A DNA stretch of 64,000 bases from CAYWMD01 sp964458575 (GTDB taxonomy: Bacteria; Verrucomicrobiota; Verrucomicrobiia; Limisphaerales; JADLHS01), in assembly GCA_964458575.1 (NCBI GenBank), contig CAYWMD010000036.1, positions 1-64,000 of the forward strand. Direction: 5' to 3'. A model generated the notes under the pieces. That model had not been told where the DNA came from and searched no databases. It was given only the letters and a program-made list of their open reading frames with translations. This document shows positions 16,202 to 24,834 of this stretch, one piece after another; the first letter of the stretch is position 1; the number at the start of each line of letters is the position of its first letter. Made by a program: the position numbers and the translations under genes.

Positions 16202-17331
16202 CGCGTTGATCGGCGGCGAATGGTCTGTTCGATGAGGTCCACGGCGCGTTCGTGGCAGCCATACAAATCTTCCTTCGCGGCGTACGCAAGGCCTCGGGCG
16301 CGCCACTCGGGCCGCCGGGACGAGGTCAGCATTTCCACCAACGCGGCATTGCATCCGGCCTGGCCGAATGGCGAAGACAAAACGATGCCCGCGTCCGCTC
16401 GTTGCACATGGGACGCGTAGCCGCACGTGTCCGTGGTCAGCACCGGCAGGCCGGCCGTCATCGCCTCCAGTAGAATCATGCCGGCGGACTCGCTATACGC
16501 GGGATGAAAGGAAAGGTCCGCCGCCAGCAGCCAGTCCGGCACGTCGTGCCGCCCGCCCAGGAAATGAACGCGGTCGCGCACGCCCAATCGGGACGCGAGC
16601 AGCGCAAACTCGATCTTCCGGTTCTGGCCGATGACGACCAAACGGGTTTGCGAGCGCAAGGCCTCCGGCAAGGCCGCCAGGGCATTGATGGCACGATCCA
16701 GGCCTTTCACGCGAAAGCCCGAACCGACGAATAACAACAAGCGTTCTGAATCCGACCAGCCGTGTTCGGCGCGCAGACGCTGCCGCGCGGCCCGCTGCGC
16801 TTCCGCCGAGAAGTTTCGCCGTTCGATCCCCGGCGGCAGGACGTGGAAGCGGTCAGCCTCCGTTCCGTAAAGTTTTTGATAGGTCGGAATCTCATGCGGG
16901 GTGAGGAGCAACAGTTCGGTTTTGCCGCCGCGCTGAAAGACGGATTCCTCCAAATGTCGGAAATGCCGGTAACGCGGCAACCAGCGGTACCAGGCCGGTT
17001 TGCGCCGGGCCATGCGCGCGACGTAGCACGGCGCCGCGCCGTAGTAAACATCGAGGCCCGGGAGCTTGTCGAAACCGACCACGGCATCCAGGCCGCGCTG
17101 CGGGAGCGTGGCATTCAACTGGGCAACCCAGTGGCGGTTGCGCCCGACGTTGCCCCAGCCGTGGCGACCGAACAATTCCACGGCGATTCCGTCCGGCGGC
17201 GGGCCCTGCCAGGTGCGAGTGAAAATGGTCGCGTGATGACCCCGCGCGACGCAGAGCCGGGCGGTTTTGAGGCAGTCCCGCTGCAACCCGCCAAACGGAA
17301 AATAGTCGAACAGGAGAAACCCCAATTTCAT
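16198..17331 (-). CDS. waaG: LPS core glycosyltransferase WaaG (GT4)
   Basis: In enterics, adds the first outer-core glucose to heptose II; a GT-B fold enzyme on the inner membrane face. 377 residues, matching WaaG (about 374). The N-terminus, LLFDYFPFGGLQRDCLKTA, is the WaaG hallmark YFPFGGLQRD. VVGFDKLPGLDVYYGA and RYRHFRHLEESVF follow, both WaaG-specific. The nucleotide-sugar half contains LFVGSGFRVKGLDRAINALA, HFLGGRHDVPDWL and the GT4 E-x7-E region SESAGMILLEAMTAGLPVLT. The acceptor and sugar may differ from E. coli. It is coupled to waaP. The 200-bp gap upstream holds no evident repeat. Confidence 0.93.
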   Translation of the reverse strand: MKLGFLLFDYFPFGGLQRDCLKTARLCVARGHHATIFTRTWQGPPPDGIAVELFGRHGWGNVGRNRHWVAQLNATLPQRGLDAVVGFDKLPGLDVYYGAAPCYVARMARRKPAWYRWLPRYRHFRHLEESVFQRGGKTELLLLTPHEIPTYQKLYGTEADRFHVLPPGIERRNFSAEAQRAARQRLRAEHGWSDSERLLLFVGSGFRVKGLDRAINALAALPEALRSQTRLVVIGQNRKIEFALLASRLGVRDRVHFLGGRHDVPDWLLAADLSFHPAYSESAGMILLEAMTAGLPVLTTDTCGYASHVQRADAGIVLSSPFGQAGCNAALVEMLTSSRRPEWRARGLAYAAKEDLYGCHERAVDLIEQTIRRRSTR

Positions 17332-17531
17332 GGCTGAAGCAATCGCCGCAGGCTGACTCGCGCTTCACCGCGGTCGGGCATCATGGTTCCGTCATTTGGC
17401 ATTGGTTCGATTGGCCAAGTGTTTGCGCGATGGGTTCAAGCCATGTCAGCGAGCCGGCGCAGAGGATAGGAGTCCAACGTGGAATGGCAAGCCGTCAGCG
17501 TGGCCGTGCGTGTCCCGCCGGCCGTCGCCAT

Positions 17532-18701
17532 TCACGGAACAAAGCCGCGCTGGCGGAGGCTTTGCGCGACAAGCCCGGCGAGCACATCGCTCATCTCCGG
17601 CCCGTAGTGCGTGTAGTCAATGTACGCCCGGCCCGTCAGCGGCGTGTGCAATTCGGCGGCCCAGACAAAATTTTCCGGCAGTGGATTGGTTTTCAAAAGC
17701 TCCGCAAACCGCTCGTAGCTCAATTTCGTCACCTCCCCGCTGGCGGGGTCCTTGATAAACGGATGCCGGGATAAATCGTAGTGGTAGTGAGGAACGGGCT
17801 GCCAAACGAAAAGCGTTTTGACCTGCGCGGCATCCGCCAGCGTTTGAATCATGGCGCGGTTGCCCAGGTATCTTTCCAGATGCTGCCGGGCGAGTTCCGC
17901 CGCCGGCACGTCCGGATTCGCACCGGAACGATCTTTCGGATGCGGTCCGAGACGTTTCGCCAAGCTCTGTTGAAGCCGGGCGGCTTTCTTGATCAACGGC
18001 AGATCGCTCAACACGCCCAGCGGCCGGCCGGGTGTCTCTTCGCTCTGCATCACCATCGCAAAGCGGTCCGAAAAGCCGGGCAACTCCCAAAACGAATCGT
18101 TCAGTCCATCTACAAACACGGCCACGTCGGGTTTGATGTGGCGCAGGAGCAATTGCGCGAAAAGAATGCGCTCCTGCGTGGAGTAATAGTAAGCGCATCC
18201 CAGGTTGTAAACACAGATGGGCCGTGATGATCCGGCGGCCTGCAACTTTTCCTGGAGCCGCGCCGGCACGGTTTGGTCGTCCGCCACGCCGTAACCGAAC
18301 ATGGTCGAGCCGCCAAAGACGAAGATGTTGAAATTCTCCGGCGCCGGCGGCCACGGCCCCTGAGGCGGCACCCGACGAAATCCGTTGGTGCCCACGTTCA
18401 CATACCGGCCGTGAAAGGGTGCCTCCTGAAACATGACGAACGGCTCAAACACGAAGCTCCGTTGCCACGACTCATCCAGCAGCCGACGCAGTTCCGCCTC
18501 CGACAGGCCGGGATACACGGCTTGCAGGGTCTTCATTCCGTAGCGATCAATCAGCGGATTGTGGCTCCTGCCTTGGATCCGCCAACGGATTCGTTGTTCG
18601 GCGAACAGGACGAGGTTGATGAGGACAAAAAGAATGAGCGCGTTGAAAACAATCAACGCGGTGATGCGCCAGCATCGCGCCAATTTTTGAAAACGTGTCA
18701 T
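17532..18701 (-). CDS. Membrane-anchored SGNH/GDSL-like hydrolase (paralogue 2)
   Basis: 389 residues starting MTRFQKLARCWRITALIVFN, with one N-terminal transmembrane helix (ITALIVFNALILFVLINLVL) and an exported domain. Block I is NIFVFGGSTMFGYGVADDQT with Ser132. FVDGLNDSFWELPG holds the Asn block, and IDYTHYGPEMSDVL holds the C-terminal Asp and His. It is about 45% like the gene at 11692-12885 by visual comparison, so the pair arose by duplication; the two copies bracket the kinase/waaGP genes. A role in O-acylation or deacylation of the surface glycan is inference. No MBOAT acyltransferase partner is seen in the window. Confidence 0.82.
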   Translation of the reverse strand: MTRFQKLARCWRITALIVFNALILFVLINLVLFAEQRIRWRIQGRSHNPLIDRYGMKTLQAVYPGLSEAELRRLLDESWQRSFVFEPFVMFQEAPFHGRYVNVGTNGFRRVPPQGPWPPAPENFNIFVFGGSTMFGYGVADDQTVPARLQEKLQAAGSSRPICVYNLGCAYYYSTQERILFAQLLLRHIKPDVAVFVDGLNDSFWELPGFSDRFAMVMQSEETPGRPLGVLSDLPLIKKAARLQQSLAKRLGPHPKDRSGANPDVPAAELARQHLERYLGNRAMIQTLADAAQVKTLFVWQPVPHYHYDLSRHPFIKDPASGEVTKLSYERFAELLKTNPLPENFVWAAELHTPLTGRAYIDYTHYGPEMSDVLAGLVAQSLRQRGFVP

Positions 18702-18807
18702 GCCAACTCGACCGGGCCCGCCCCGCCGCTGGTTTTCAACGGGAGGCCACTATCCCCGGCCACCTGCGAAAGTCGAGGTTATTCTCCCGCGCCGCCCGCA
18801 CGGGAGC

Positions 18808-18871
18808 GCGGATTGTTCCAATCCGCCGCCGCCCCGATCTGCGCTGGTGCTGCGAGTTGAGGACAACTCGC
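18808..18871. repeat. Hairpin pair between divergent SGNH and methyltransferase genes
   Basis: GCGGATTG-TTC-CAATCCGC (18808-18826) and GCGAGTTG-AGGA-CAACTCGC (18852-18871). Both have perfect 8-bp stems with 3-4 nt loops, 25 bp apart. The 282-bp gap (18702-18983) shows no other feature apart from an AT-richer stretch just before the methyltransferase start. Confidence 0.8.
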
Positions 18872-18983
18872 GCCCCGGCTCAAGCGGGCGACGGTGCCCG
18901 GTGCCGAATAGCGCTCCCTCGCCGCGCTTGCATTGGAGAATGGCTGTGTTCAACCTAGCCAAAATCGTTGACACAAACTCGCG

Positions 18984-19661
18984 ATGAAACTGGCCGGCCA
19001 ATTCAGAGAGATGCTCGGGACGCTCAGCCCCGCGTTCATCCGCTCGCGCCAACGCGGGGATCCGCCCGAGGTGCAAAGGTGGATCCGCCGCGGCCGGCCG
19101 GTGCCCGCGCCGGCCACGATCAAGTTGAGCGTGCTGCGCTGCTACGCGCAAAACTTCAAGCCCGGCATTTTTGTCGAGACCGGCACCTACCAGGGCGACA
19201 CCGTTTACGCGCTGCGCAACGAGTTTCGCAAACTGTACACGATCGAGCTGAGCCACGAGCTGTACGAACGGGCGCGGGCGCGCTTGGAAACCGCGGGCAA
19301 CATCACCCCCCTCGAAGGCGACAGCACCGCGATTCTTCCGCGCGTGCTCAAGGAAATCAACGAGCCTTGCCTGTTCTGGCTGGACGGGCATTACTCCGGC
19401 GGGCCCACGGCCAAAGGCGATGTGAACTGTCCCCTGTTGCGGGAACTCGCCTGTATCCTGTCGCATCCGGTGAAGCGACACGTGATTCTGATGGATGACG
19501 CCCGGCTGTTTGGCAAGGTTCAGGACTACCCCACCGTCGCGGAGCTGACCGAGCAAGGGCGGGCGGGTGGTTATCGGTCGGAGTTGCATTGTGACATGCT
19601 GTGTTTGACACCGGCCGAGAGTCCCCCACTCGCGGCCCAGATTCGCGCCCTCATCGAATGA
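18984..19661 (+). CDS. SAM-dependent methyltransferase-like protein
   Basis: 225 residues. The core FKPGIFVETGTYQGDTVYAL resembles motif I of glycan- or natural-product-modifying methyltransferases (E-x-G-x-x-x-G). LYTIELSHELYERARARLET and GNITPLEGDSTAILPRVLKE follow, then CLFWLDGHYSGG and RHVILMDDARLFG, the D-x-H motif typical of the Methyltransf_24/CmcI-like group. ATG 18984 lacks a Shine-Dalgarno. The stop overlaps the next gene's ATG (ATGA). It begins a five-gene plus-strand run to 22013. The substrate is presumably a glycan residue, by context. Confidence 0.78.
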   Translation: MKLAGQFREMLGTLSPAFIRSRQRGDPPEVQRWIRRGRPVPAPATIKLSVLRCYAQNFKPGIFVETGTYQGDTVYALRNEFRKLYTIELSHELYERARARLETAGNITPLEGDSTAILPRVLKEINEPCLFWLDGHYSGGPTAKGDVNCPLLRELACILSHPVKRHVILMDDARLFGKVQDYPTVAELTEQGRAGGYRSELHCDMLCLTPAESPPLAAQIRALIE

Positions 19662-20275
19662 ATCCGTTCCAACGCATGTGGCGCGATGTGTGCCTGTTTC
19701 CCATCCGCCATTTTCGAAACATCGAAGGCTGGCTCGCCAAGAACGAGGCGCTGGCGCTCTACCAGATTGCGAAGAAACTGCCGCCCGGCGCGCGCGTCGT
19801 CGAAATCGGCAGTTGGAAAGGCCGCTCGACCTACTGCATCGCCAAAGGGCTGAAGGACGGCCGGATTTACGCGATTGATCCTTTTGACGCATCCGGCGAG
19901 CAGGGCAGTCGCGAGCTTTACGCCCACGAAAAAGGCAACCTGCCATTGGTGGAACAATTCAAGCGCAACCTCCAGCAACATGGCTTGCTCGACAAGATTG
20001 TCGTCCAGCAGGGTTATTCCAGGGAGTTTGCCGACGTGGTTGACGAGGCGGATTTTATTTTCATTGATGGCGACCACTCGCCGGAAGGGTGCGATCACGA
20101 TTTTCAGATGTTCGCGCCCAAGGTCAAAAAAGGCGGGCTGCTGGGATTTCACGATTACGACCCACGCCGGCCCGAACTCGGACCGACCTGGGTGGTGGAA
20201 AACCGGCTCAAGCATTCGGACGCGTGGACACTCGTGGGCCGCTGGGTTTCGCTGATCGTGTTTCGCCGCAAATAG
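19658..20275 (+). CDS. Class I SAM-dependent methyltransferase (Methyltransf_24 type)
   Basis: 205 residues. GARVVEIGSWKGRSTYCIAK is motif I, RIYAIDPFDASGEQGSRELY the acidic loop, and FIFIDGDHSPEGCDHDFQMF the D-G-D-H-x-x-E/G motif of CmcI/Methyltransf_24 enzymes, which often bind a metal. GLLGFHDYDPRRPELGPTW ends the core. The start at 19658 overlaps the stop of the upstream methyltransferase; an upstream extension in frame would run inside that gene and is rejected. It is translationally coupled, so the two may act on the same acceptor. Confidence 0.82.
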   Translation: MNPFQRMWRDVCLFPIRHFRNIEGWLAKNEALALYQIAKKLPPGARVVEIGSWKGRSTYCIAKGLKDGRIYAIDPFDASGEQGSRELYAHEKGNLPLVEQFKRNLQQHGLLDKIVVQQGYSREFADVVDEADFIFIDGDHSPEGCDHDFQMFAPKVKKGGLLGFHDYDPRRPELGPTWVVENRLKHSDAWTLVGRWVSLIVFRRK

Positions 20276-20288
20276 CCCGTCGCGCGTC

Positions 20289-21293
20289 ATGGACCAGCCG
20301 ACCATCATCTGCCTCACTCCGATCCGGAACGAGGCCTGGATACTGGATCGCTTTCTCCGGTGCGCGAGCTGCTGGGCCGATTTAATCATCCTCGCCGATC
20401 AGGGCTCGACGGATGATTCGGTGGCAATCGCCCGCACTTTCCCCAAGGTCCGGGTCATCGCCAATTCCGGCCAGAACTACGACGAGTTTGCGCGCCAGGA
20501 ACTGCTCATTCGCACCGCGCGCGAACTGGTGCCCGGACCGCGGCTGCTCCTGGCCCTCGATGCGGACGAAGTTTTCACGGCAAACTACGCAGCCAGCGCC
20601 GAGTGGACGAAAATGCTCCAGTCGCCGCCCGGCACCGTGTTCCGTTTCCGCTGGGTGAATTTGTGTCCCGATCTGCGCCGGGCGTGGCTGAGCCGGCCGA
20701 GCTTCGCGTGGGGGTTCATGGACAATGGCGCGCCGCACTCGGGCAAGGACATTCACAGCGTTCGCGTCCCGGTGCCCGACGGGTCGCCGCAAGTCGTGTG
20801 CGAAGAAATCAGGGCGTTGCATTATCAATTCACGGATCCGGGACGAATGCAGAGCAAACATCGCTGGTATCAATGCTTCGAGCGCGTCCGGCGACCCGAC
20901 GTGAGCGCCGTCAAGATTTTCGACAAGTACCATCACGTTGACCGCGTCAAGGCAGAGGAGTTTGTAGCGATCAAACCGGAGTGGCTGCGCAGTTATCAGG
21001 AGCAGGGCATTGATATGCTGTCGGTGCACAAACCCGCCGACGGCCTCTACTGGTGGGATCCGCTGCTGGCGGACATGATGGCGCACCATGGCACGGCGTT
21101 CTTCGCCAGGGAAAACATCTGGGAGGAGTGGCCGCCGGTGGCGAAAAAGCTCGGCGTTGATCCATCCCTTTACGCCGACCCGCGGACGCCATTTCAGAAA
21201 CGGGTTCATCGTTTTCTGTCCAGCCCGAGCAGTCTGGCAGAACGCTTTTTCGCGCAATTGTTGAAGCGCGTCCTCAGACAAATCGGCTATTGA
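20289..21293 (+). CDS. Family 2 glycosyltransferase
   Basis: 334 residues, GT-A fold. IICLTPIRNEAWILDRFLRC is the GT2 N-terminal nucleotide-binding strand. DLIILADQGSTDDSVAIART is the D-x-G-S-x-D segment, and LLLALDADEVFTANY holds the metal-binding DAD (91-93). A long C-terminal part (ALHYQFTDPGRMQSKHRWYQ, DGLYWWDPLLADMMAHHG) has no assigned function but recurs in LPS-locus GT2 proteins. No membrane helix is seen, so it is cytoplasmic or membrane-peripheral. It sits 13 bp after the methyltransferase and 21 bp before the FkbM gene, so probably one transcript. Donor sugar unknown. Confidence 0.85.
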   Translation: MDQPTIICLTPIRNEAWILDRFLRCASCWADLIILADQGSTDDSVAIARTFPKVRVIANSGQNYDEFARQELLIRTARELVPGPRLLLALDADEVFTANYAASAEWTKMLQSPPGTVFRFRWVNLCPDLRRAWLSRPSFAWGFMDNGAPHSGKDIHSVRVPVPDGSPQVVCEEIRALHYQFTDPGRMQSKHRWYQCFERVRRPDVSAVKIFDKYHHVDRVKAEEFVAIKPEWLRSYQEQGIDMLSVHKPADGLYWWDPLLADMMAHHGTAFFARENIWEEWPPVAKKLGVDPSLYADPRTPFQKRVHRFLSSPSSLAERFFAQLLKRVLRQIGY

Positions 21294-21314
21294 ATCAACC
21301 ATGACCTCGCAACC

Positions 21315-22013
21315 ATGAACCAGACTCCCTTTCTCCAGAAAATCTCGCGGCTCTTTGGCGGCAGGAAGAAGGACGCGGCCAAGGAACTGGGCCGCGTTTC
21401 AAAAGACCTGCTGCGCTCCCTGCTTCGGGACGACCCCGTGGTCGTGGAAGCCGGCGCGCACGTGGGCCGCGACACGGTCGAGATGAGCCGGCTGTGGCCC
21501 CGGGGCTTGATCCACGCCTTCGAACCGATCCCCGATTTGTTTGCGCGCTTGCAAGCGGCCACGGCTGATTGTTCCAACGTGGTTTGCTACGAATCGGCCC
21601 TCGGGGACAAGACCGGAACGTTGGAGTTCAACGTCAGCAGCGGGAAGTCAAACGCCTCGAGTTCCGTGCTCTCCCCGAAGCAACACCTGGAACAGCATCC
21701 CGAGGTGAAGTTTGACAAACGACTTCGCGTGGATTCGGTCACGCTTGACGACTGGGCGCGTCAACGTCAGATCCAGCGCGTGGATTTCCTCTGGCTGGAC
21801 CTGCAAGGTTACGAACTCTTCGCCTTGAAAGCCGGGCGGGAAGTGCTGCCGAAGGTTCGCGCGATTTACAGCGAGGTTTATCTGAAGGAATCCTACCAGG
21901 GAGTTCCGCTGTATCCGGAGTTGCGTGAATGGCTGGCGGGACAGGGATTCGCTGTCGAATGGGAAGGCTTGCCCTGGCCGGACTCGGGCAACGTGCTTTT
22001 TGTCCGCTGCTAA
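21315..22013 (+). CDS. FkbM family methyltransferase
   Basis: 232 residues. DDPVVVEAGAHVGRDTVEMS is the FkbM SAM motif (D/E-x-G-A-x-x-G). LIHAFEPIPDLFARLQA is the diagnostic FEP motif, then NVVCYESALGDKTGTLEFNV. VDFLWLDLQGYELFALKAG matches the family's D-x-x-G-x-E motif. FkbM enzymes O-methylate sugars or polyketides, and in LPS/O-antigen loci they methylate sugar hydroxyls. It is the last gene of the 18984-22013 run. A hairpin-pair repeat lies just downstream. Confidence 0.88.
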   Translation: MNQTPFLQKISRLFGGRKKDAAKELGRVSKDLLRSLLRDDPVVVEAGAHVGRDTVEMSRLWPRGLIHAFEPIPDLFARLQAATADCSNVVCYESALGDKTGTLEFNVSSGKSNASSSVLSPKQHLEQHPEVKFDKRLRVDSVTLDDWARQRQIQRVDFLWLDLQGYELFALKAGREVLPKVRAIYSEVYLKESYQGVPLYPELREWLAGQGFAVEWEGLPWPDSGNVLFVRC

Positions 22014-22056
22014 GACGGTTGCCAGATTTAACCTTCGAAAGACGACTTCCCGTTCA

Positions 22057-22163
22057 CCGGCGCGCGGCCCTCCGGGCCGCAGCAGGGGAAAGTGAAGAAG
22101 ACGGAGAAATCTCCAATGCGGTTCCGCAGGCTGCATGCTGCGGCCCAGCGGGCCGCGCGCCGG
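22057..22163. repeat. Hairpin-pair repeat between convergent genes
   Basis: CCGGCGCGCGGCCC (22057-22070) is repeated inverted at 22150-22163. Each arm takes part in a hairpin: GCGGCCC-TCC-GGGCCGC (22064-22080) and GCGGCCC-AGC-GGGCCGC (22140-22156). A further small TGCGG-TT-CCGCA hairpin lies between. It is between two convergent stops. Confidence 0.85.
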
Positions 22164-22222
22164 TTCAGGCCGGGCGAGGGGTCTTCCGTTTTCGATTCAA
22201 AATCCTTTTGGTGGCCAGCGGG

Positions 22223-23137
22223 CTAAGCCACCTTCCGCAGCCAGAAACTGCCGGGCGGCGTTTGATCCCGCCGATACGAGGCAAACGCCCGCGCCAGCGC
22301 CTCCGGATGCCGGAAATGCATGTAGCTACCGGCCCAAAGCACTTCGAATGCGCTGTTGAAACATAAAAACGCCTGCAACAGGTATTGTTCGTTCCAGAAG
22401 CGATGTTTTCGAAAGATCCATTCACGCGGATATTCTGCCGGCAGAAAAACGTCGTGAATGTGGATCAGCACCCCGGGTTTCAACCGCGGCAGAATTTCGA
22501 GGAACTCATACTGCACGTCGCTGCCAATTTTCACCACGTGGCTGGAATCAATGAACAAAATGTCGCCGGCTTCCAGCCGTGTGAATTCTTCCAGCGGTAC
22601 GTCCTGAATTTTCTTTTCCACCAATCGCGTCAGGCCGGGAAACCCGCGGCGCAACCAGTCAACCGGATACGGTTCGCACGCGGTCAGTTCGCAATTGCGC
22701 CCGGATTCTGCCTTGTTCTTCAACGCCGCCTGGGCGGCCAAAAGCGTTGAGTGGCCCGAGCCGACTTCAAAAATGCGCGCGGGTTTGAAATGCCGGATGA
22801 GGCAGTAATGAATCTCCGCGTCCACCCGCGTGAAGCTTTTGTTGGTGATGTAAAATTGCGGCGCGCCGCCGGACTTGGTTTGCGGAAACGCGTCGTATTC
22901 CGGCTGGTAACGGGTCGCGAAGTCCGAAAGCAGCGCGAGCTGTTCCGCCTCCCGCATGTTGACGCCCGGCAGTTCCGAGTGGCGTCGCCACAGGTCTTCC
23001 GAGAGTCCGGCCGTGTCAGGAATCGGCGAATAAAAATGCTTCAGCGTGACGTTGATGCCCAGCTTCTGCCAGAGGGGAAAGGTCCGCCGCACGACGGACT
23101 TCAAAGTGCGTTGGTAATGTTCCGCGAGCGTTTTCAT
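22223..23137 (-). CDS. Class I SAM-dependent methyltransferase
   Basis: 304 residues. The N-terminal 120 residues are helical (MKTLAEHYQRTLKSVVRRTF) with FYSPIPDTAGL and YITNKSFTRVDAEIHYCLIR. The SAM core is ARIFEVGSGHSTLLAAQAAL. CELTACEPYPVDWLRRGFPG follows, then DILFIDSSHVVKIGSDVQYE (the D-x-x-H motif) and VLIHIHDVFLPAEYPREWIF, all typical of class I Methyltransf_24-like proteins. ATG 23137 overlaps the stop of the upstream GT2 gene. The predicted acceptor is a saccharide, by context. Confidence 0.83.
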   Translation of the reverse strand: MKTLAEHYQRTLKSVVRRTFPLWQKLGINVTLKHFYSPIPDTAGLSEDLWRRHSELPGVNMREAEQLALLSDFATRYQPEYDAFPQTKSGGAPQFYITNKSFTRVDAEIHYCLIRHFKPARIFEVGSGHSTLLAAQAALKNKAESGRNCELTACEPYPVDWLRRGFPGLTRLVEKKIQDVPLEEFTRLEAGDILFIDSSHVVKIGSDVQYEFLEILPRLKPGVLIHIHDVFLPAEYPREWIFRKHRFWNEQYLLQAFLCFNSAFEVLWAGSYMHFRHPEALARAFASYRRDQTPPGSFWLRKVA

Positions 23138-23919
23138 GTCGAAGCTTTGGGGGCCGGAACACACAACGTTCCGGGCGCCAGTTTCAGCCAGCCGCGCAGA
23201 AACAGGACCTGCCGGCGGATCGTCGGCGGCCAGGTGATCGGATACGGTTTTTCGCTCATCAATTTGCGGTCATTTTCTTTGCGGCTGCGGTAGGCCGCCG
23301 ACTTGGATATCTGTTCCGGATTGCGCGTATAGAAATAAAGGACTTTGCGGACCAAGCCAATGGCGAGTTTCTGCGCCACGATCCGCGACCAGAAATCCAG
23401 ATCACCGGCGATGAAAAAGCGCTCGTCAAATTTTCCGATCGTGTCCTTCAGCGCGGTCCGCCACGCCGTGAACGGTCCCGGACGCCGGCCCAACGACAAG
23501 CCGCGCAATCGCGCCGGTGACCAGTCGTTCCAATGTTCGTCCATGAATTGCCGCGCGATCAGCACCGAACACGCGTCCCATCGCTTTCGCTCCATCGCCT
23601 CGGCCACATACTCCAGCAAGCACGGGTGCATCGCGTCATCCATGTTCGAATTGCACAGCAACGGCGAGGAGGCGGCCTCCCAACCGAGGTTCCACGCTTC
23701 ATAAAGTGTTTTCCGTTCATCCACGGTCAGCAGCCGGCAGTTGGGATGCTTGGCGCAGAAGGGCGCCAACAATTCCCGCTCGCGTTCCGGCGACGCGGTT
23801 TCCACGAACAGAAACTCGGCCTGGTCAAAAATCGTCTGCCGGCGGATTTCATCGAGTTTCTTCTCGACGTAACGCCGGTTGTTGAATGTGCTAATCAGGA
23901 CGGAAATTCGACTTTGCAT
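23134..23919 (-). CDS. Family 2 glycosyltransferase
   Basis: 261 residues from ATG 23919; upstream in-frame sequence to 24033 is repeat-containing intergenic DNA. RISVLISTFNNRRYVEKKLD is the GT2 entry. EFLFVETASPERERELLAPF and LYEAWNLGWEAASSPLLCNS precede the metal site NSNMDDAMHP. FIAGDLDFWSRIVAQKLAIG is the acceptor-side ED/DF region. One transfer of an unknown sugar in the cytoplasm is expected. It is coupled by ATGA overlap to the following methyltransferase gene; the two form a two-gene minus-strand unit facing the plus-strand genes on both sides. Confidence 0.85.
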   Translation of the reverse strand: MQSRISVLISTFNNRRYVEKKLDEIRRQTIFDQAEFLFVETASPERERELLAPFCAKHPNCRLLTVDERKTLYEAWNLGWEAASSPLLCNSNMDDAMHPCLLEYVAEAMERKRWDACSVLIARQFMDEHWNDWSPARLRGLSLGRRPGPFTAWRTALKDTIGKFDERFFIAGDLDFWSRIVAQKLAIGLVRKVLYFYTRNPEQISKSAAYRSRKENDRKLMSEKPYPITWPPTIRRQVLFLRGWLKLAPGTLCVPAPKAST

Positions 23920-24023
23920 CCGGGCAATGGGCGTTTCAACGCCGCCAGAGTGAACCGGAATGGAGCGCAACTGACAAGTTGAACTCTGCGCGCCGGCCCG
24001 CGGGAAGCGCGCCTCCACCGTGG

Positions 24024-24066
24024 AGGCAGGCATCCTGCCTGCCGGTGATCGCGGCTTCCAGCCGCG
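24024..24066. repeat. Hairpin pair of the CCGGTGA-spacer family
   Basis: AGGCAGG-CAT-CCTGCCT (24024-24040) and CGCGGCT-TCC-AGCCGCG (24050-24066), both perfect 7-bp stems, joined by GCCGGTGAT. The same module, inverted, is found at 44578-44620 (shared spacer TGCCGGTGA and the same CGCGGCT stem), and a diverged copy lies at 26580-26623. Confidence 0.85.
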
Positions 24067-24130
24067 TGTTCCCCAGGCGCTGATGCCGGCCCGAAGGACG
24101 TCTCGTGCAATCCTCCGGCGCTAATTAAGA

Positions 24131-24160
24131 TTGCCGCCGACCCGCCAACCTTTTTATTCT
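24131..24160 (+). promoter_or_regulatory. Sigma70-like promoter for the methyltransferase-carbamoyltransferase pair
   Basis: -35 TTGCCG (24131-24136), 18-bp spacer, -10 TATTCT (24155-24160). The expected start of transcription is near 24167, about 11 bases before the ATG at 24178, so the leader is too short for a normal ribosome binding site. Confidence 0.5.
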
Positions 24161-24177
24161 CGCGCTGAACCGCACGC

Positions 24178-24834
24178 ATGAAACAGGCGTCCATAACCTA
24201 CCGTGGCCGGATCAAATACGACGAACCGACCGCGCGCCAATACCAATCGGTCAAAACCGGCAAGCACCGCGCCGAGATGCGCCTTGTGGCCCGGGCTTTC
24301 GCCCTCGTCCCCAAGTCTCATCGCGTGCTCGATGTGCCGTGCGGCGGCGGGCGCGTGACGATTCATCTGGCGAAACAAGGCTACCGGCTGGCCTCCGCGG
24401 ATCTGTCCGACGCCATGATCGCAATCGCGCGTGAAAACATTGCGCAGGAGAAGCTCGATTGTCCGGTCGAGAAGCAGGACGTGGAAAAACTCACATTCGC
24501 CGACCGGGCATTTGACACCGTGATCAGTTTTCGCCTGTTCCACCACTTTCCGGATGCCGACATCCGCCAACGCGCGGTTACCGAACTCTGCCGCGTGGCC
24601 CGTAAATACGTGGCGCTTTCCTACTTCAGCCCGGCGTCCGCGACGTCCGCGAAACGGCGGCTGCGCGTCGCGCTGGGCGGCCGAAAATCCCAGAAGCACG
24701 ACACGTCCCTGCGCGAGGTGAAAAAGTATTTCGCGGCGGCCGGCTTCAAGCTGGTCAGGGATTTTGCCCGGCTACCGTTGGTTCACACCCTGCACCTCGC
24801 GTTGTTCGAACGCGAAGGCGAAACCCGGCCATGA
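24178..24834 (+). CDS. Class I SAM-dependent methyltransferase
   Basis: 218 residues. SHRVLDVPCGGGRVTIHLAK is motif I. RLASADLSDAMIAIARENIA and DVEKLTFADRAFDTVISFRL follow, then LFHHFPDADIRQRAVTELCR and a C-terminal FAAAGFKLVRDFARLPLVHT typical of UbiE/Methyltransf_11 small-molecule or sugar methylases. The stop overlaps the ATG of the carbamoyltransferase gene (ATGA), suggesting that the two modify the same sugar chain. A plausible promoter is at 24131-24160. Confidence 0.84.
   Translation: MKQASITYRGRIKYDEPTARQYQSVKTGKHRAEMRLVARAFALVPKSHRVLDVPCGGGRVTIHLAKQGYRLASADLSDAMIAIARENIAQEKLDCPVEKQDVEKLTFADRAFDTVISFRLFHHFPDADIRQRAVTELCRVARKYVALSYFSPASATSAKRRLRVALGGRKSQKHDTSLREVKKYFAAAGFKLVRDFARLPLVHTLHLALFEREGETRP

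Noticed and set aside
18750..19946. 398-codon minus-strand open frame
   Set aside because: It covers two plus-strand methyltransferases with clear SAM motifs, and its translation is Arg/Gly/Pro-rich without any motif. High GC makes long antisense frames common.
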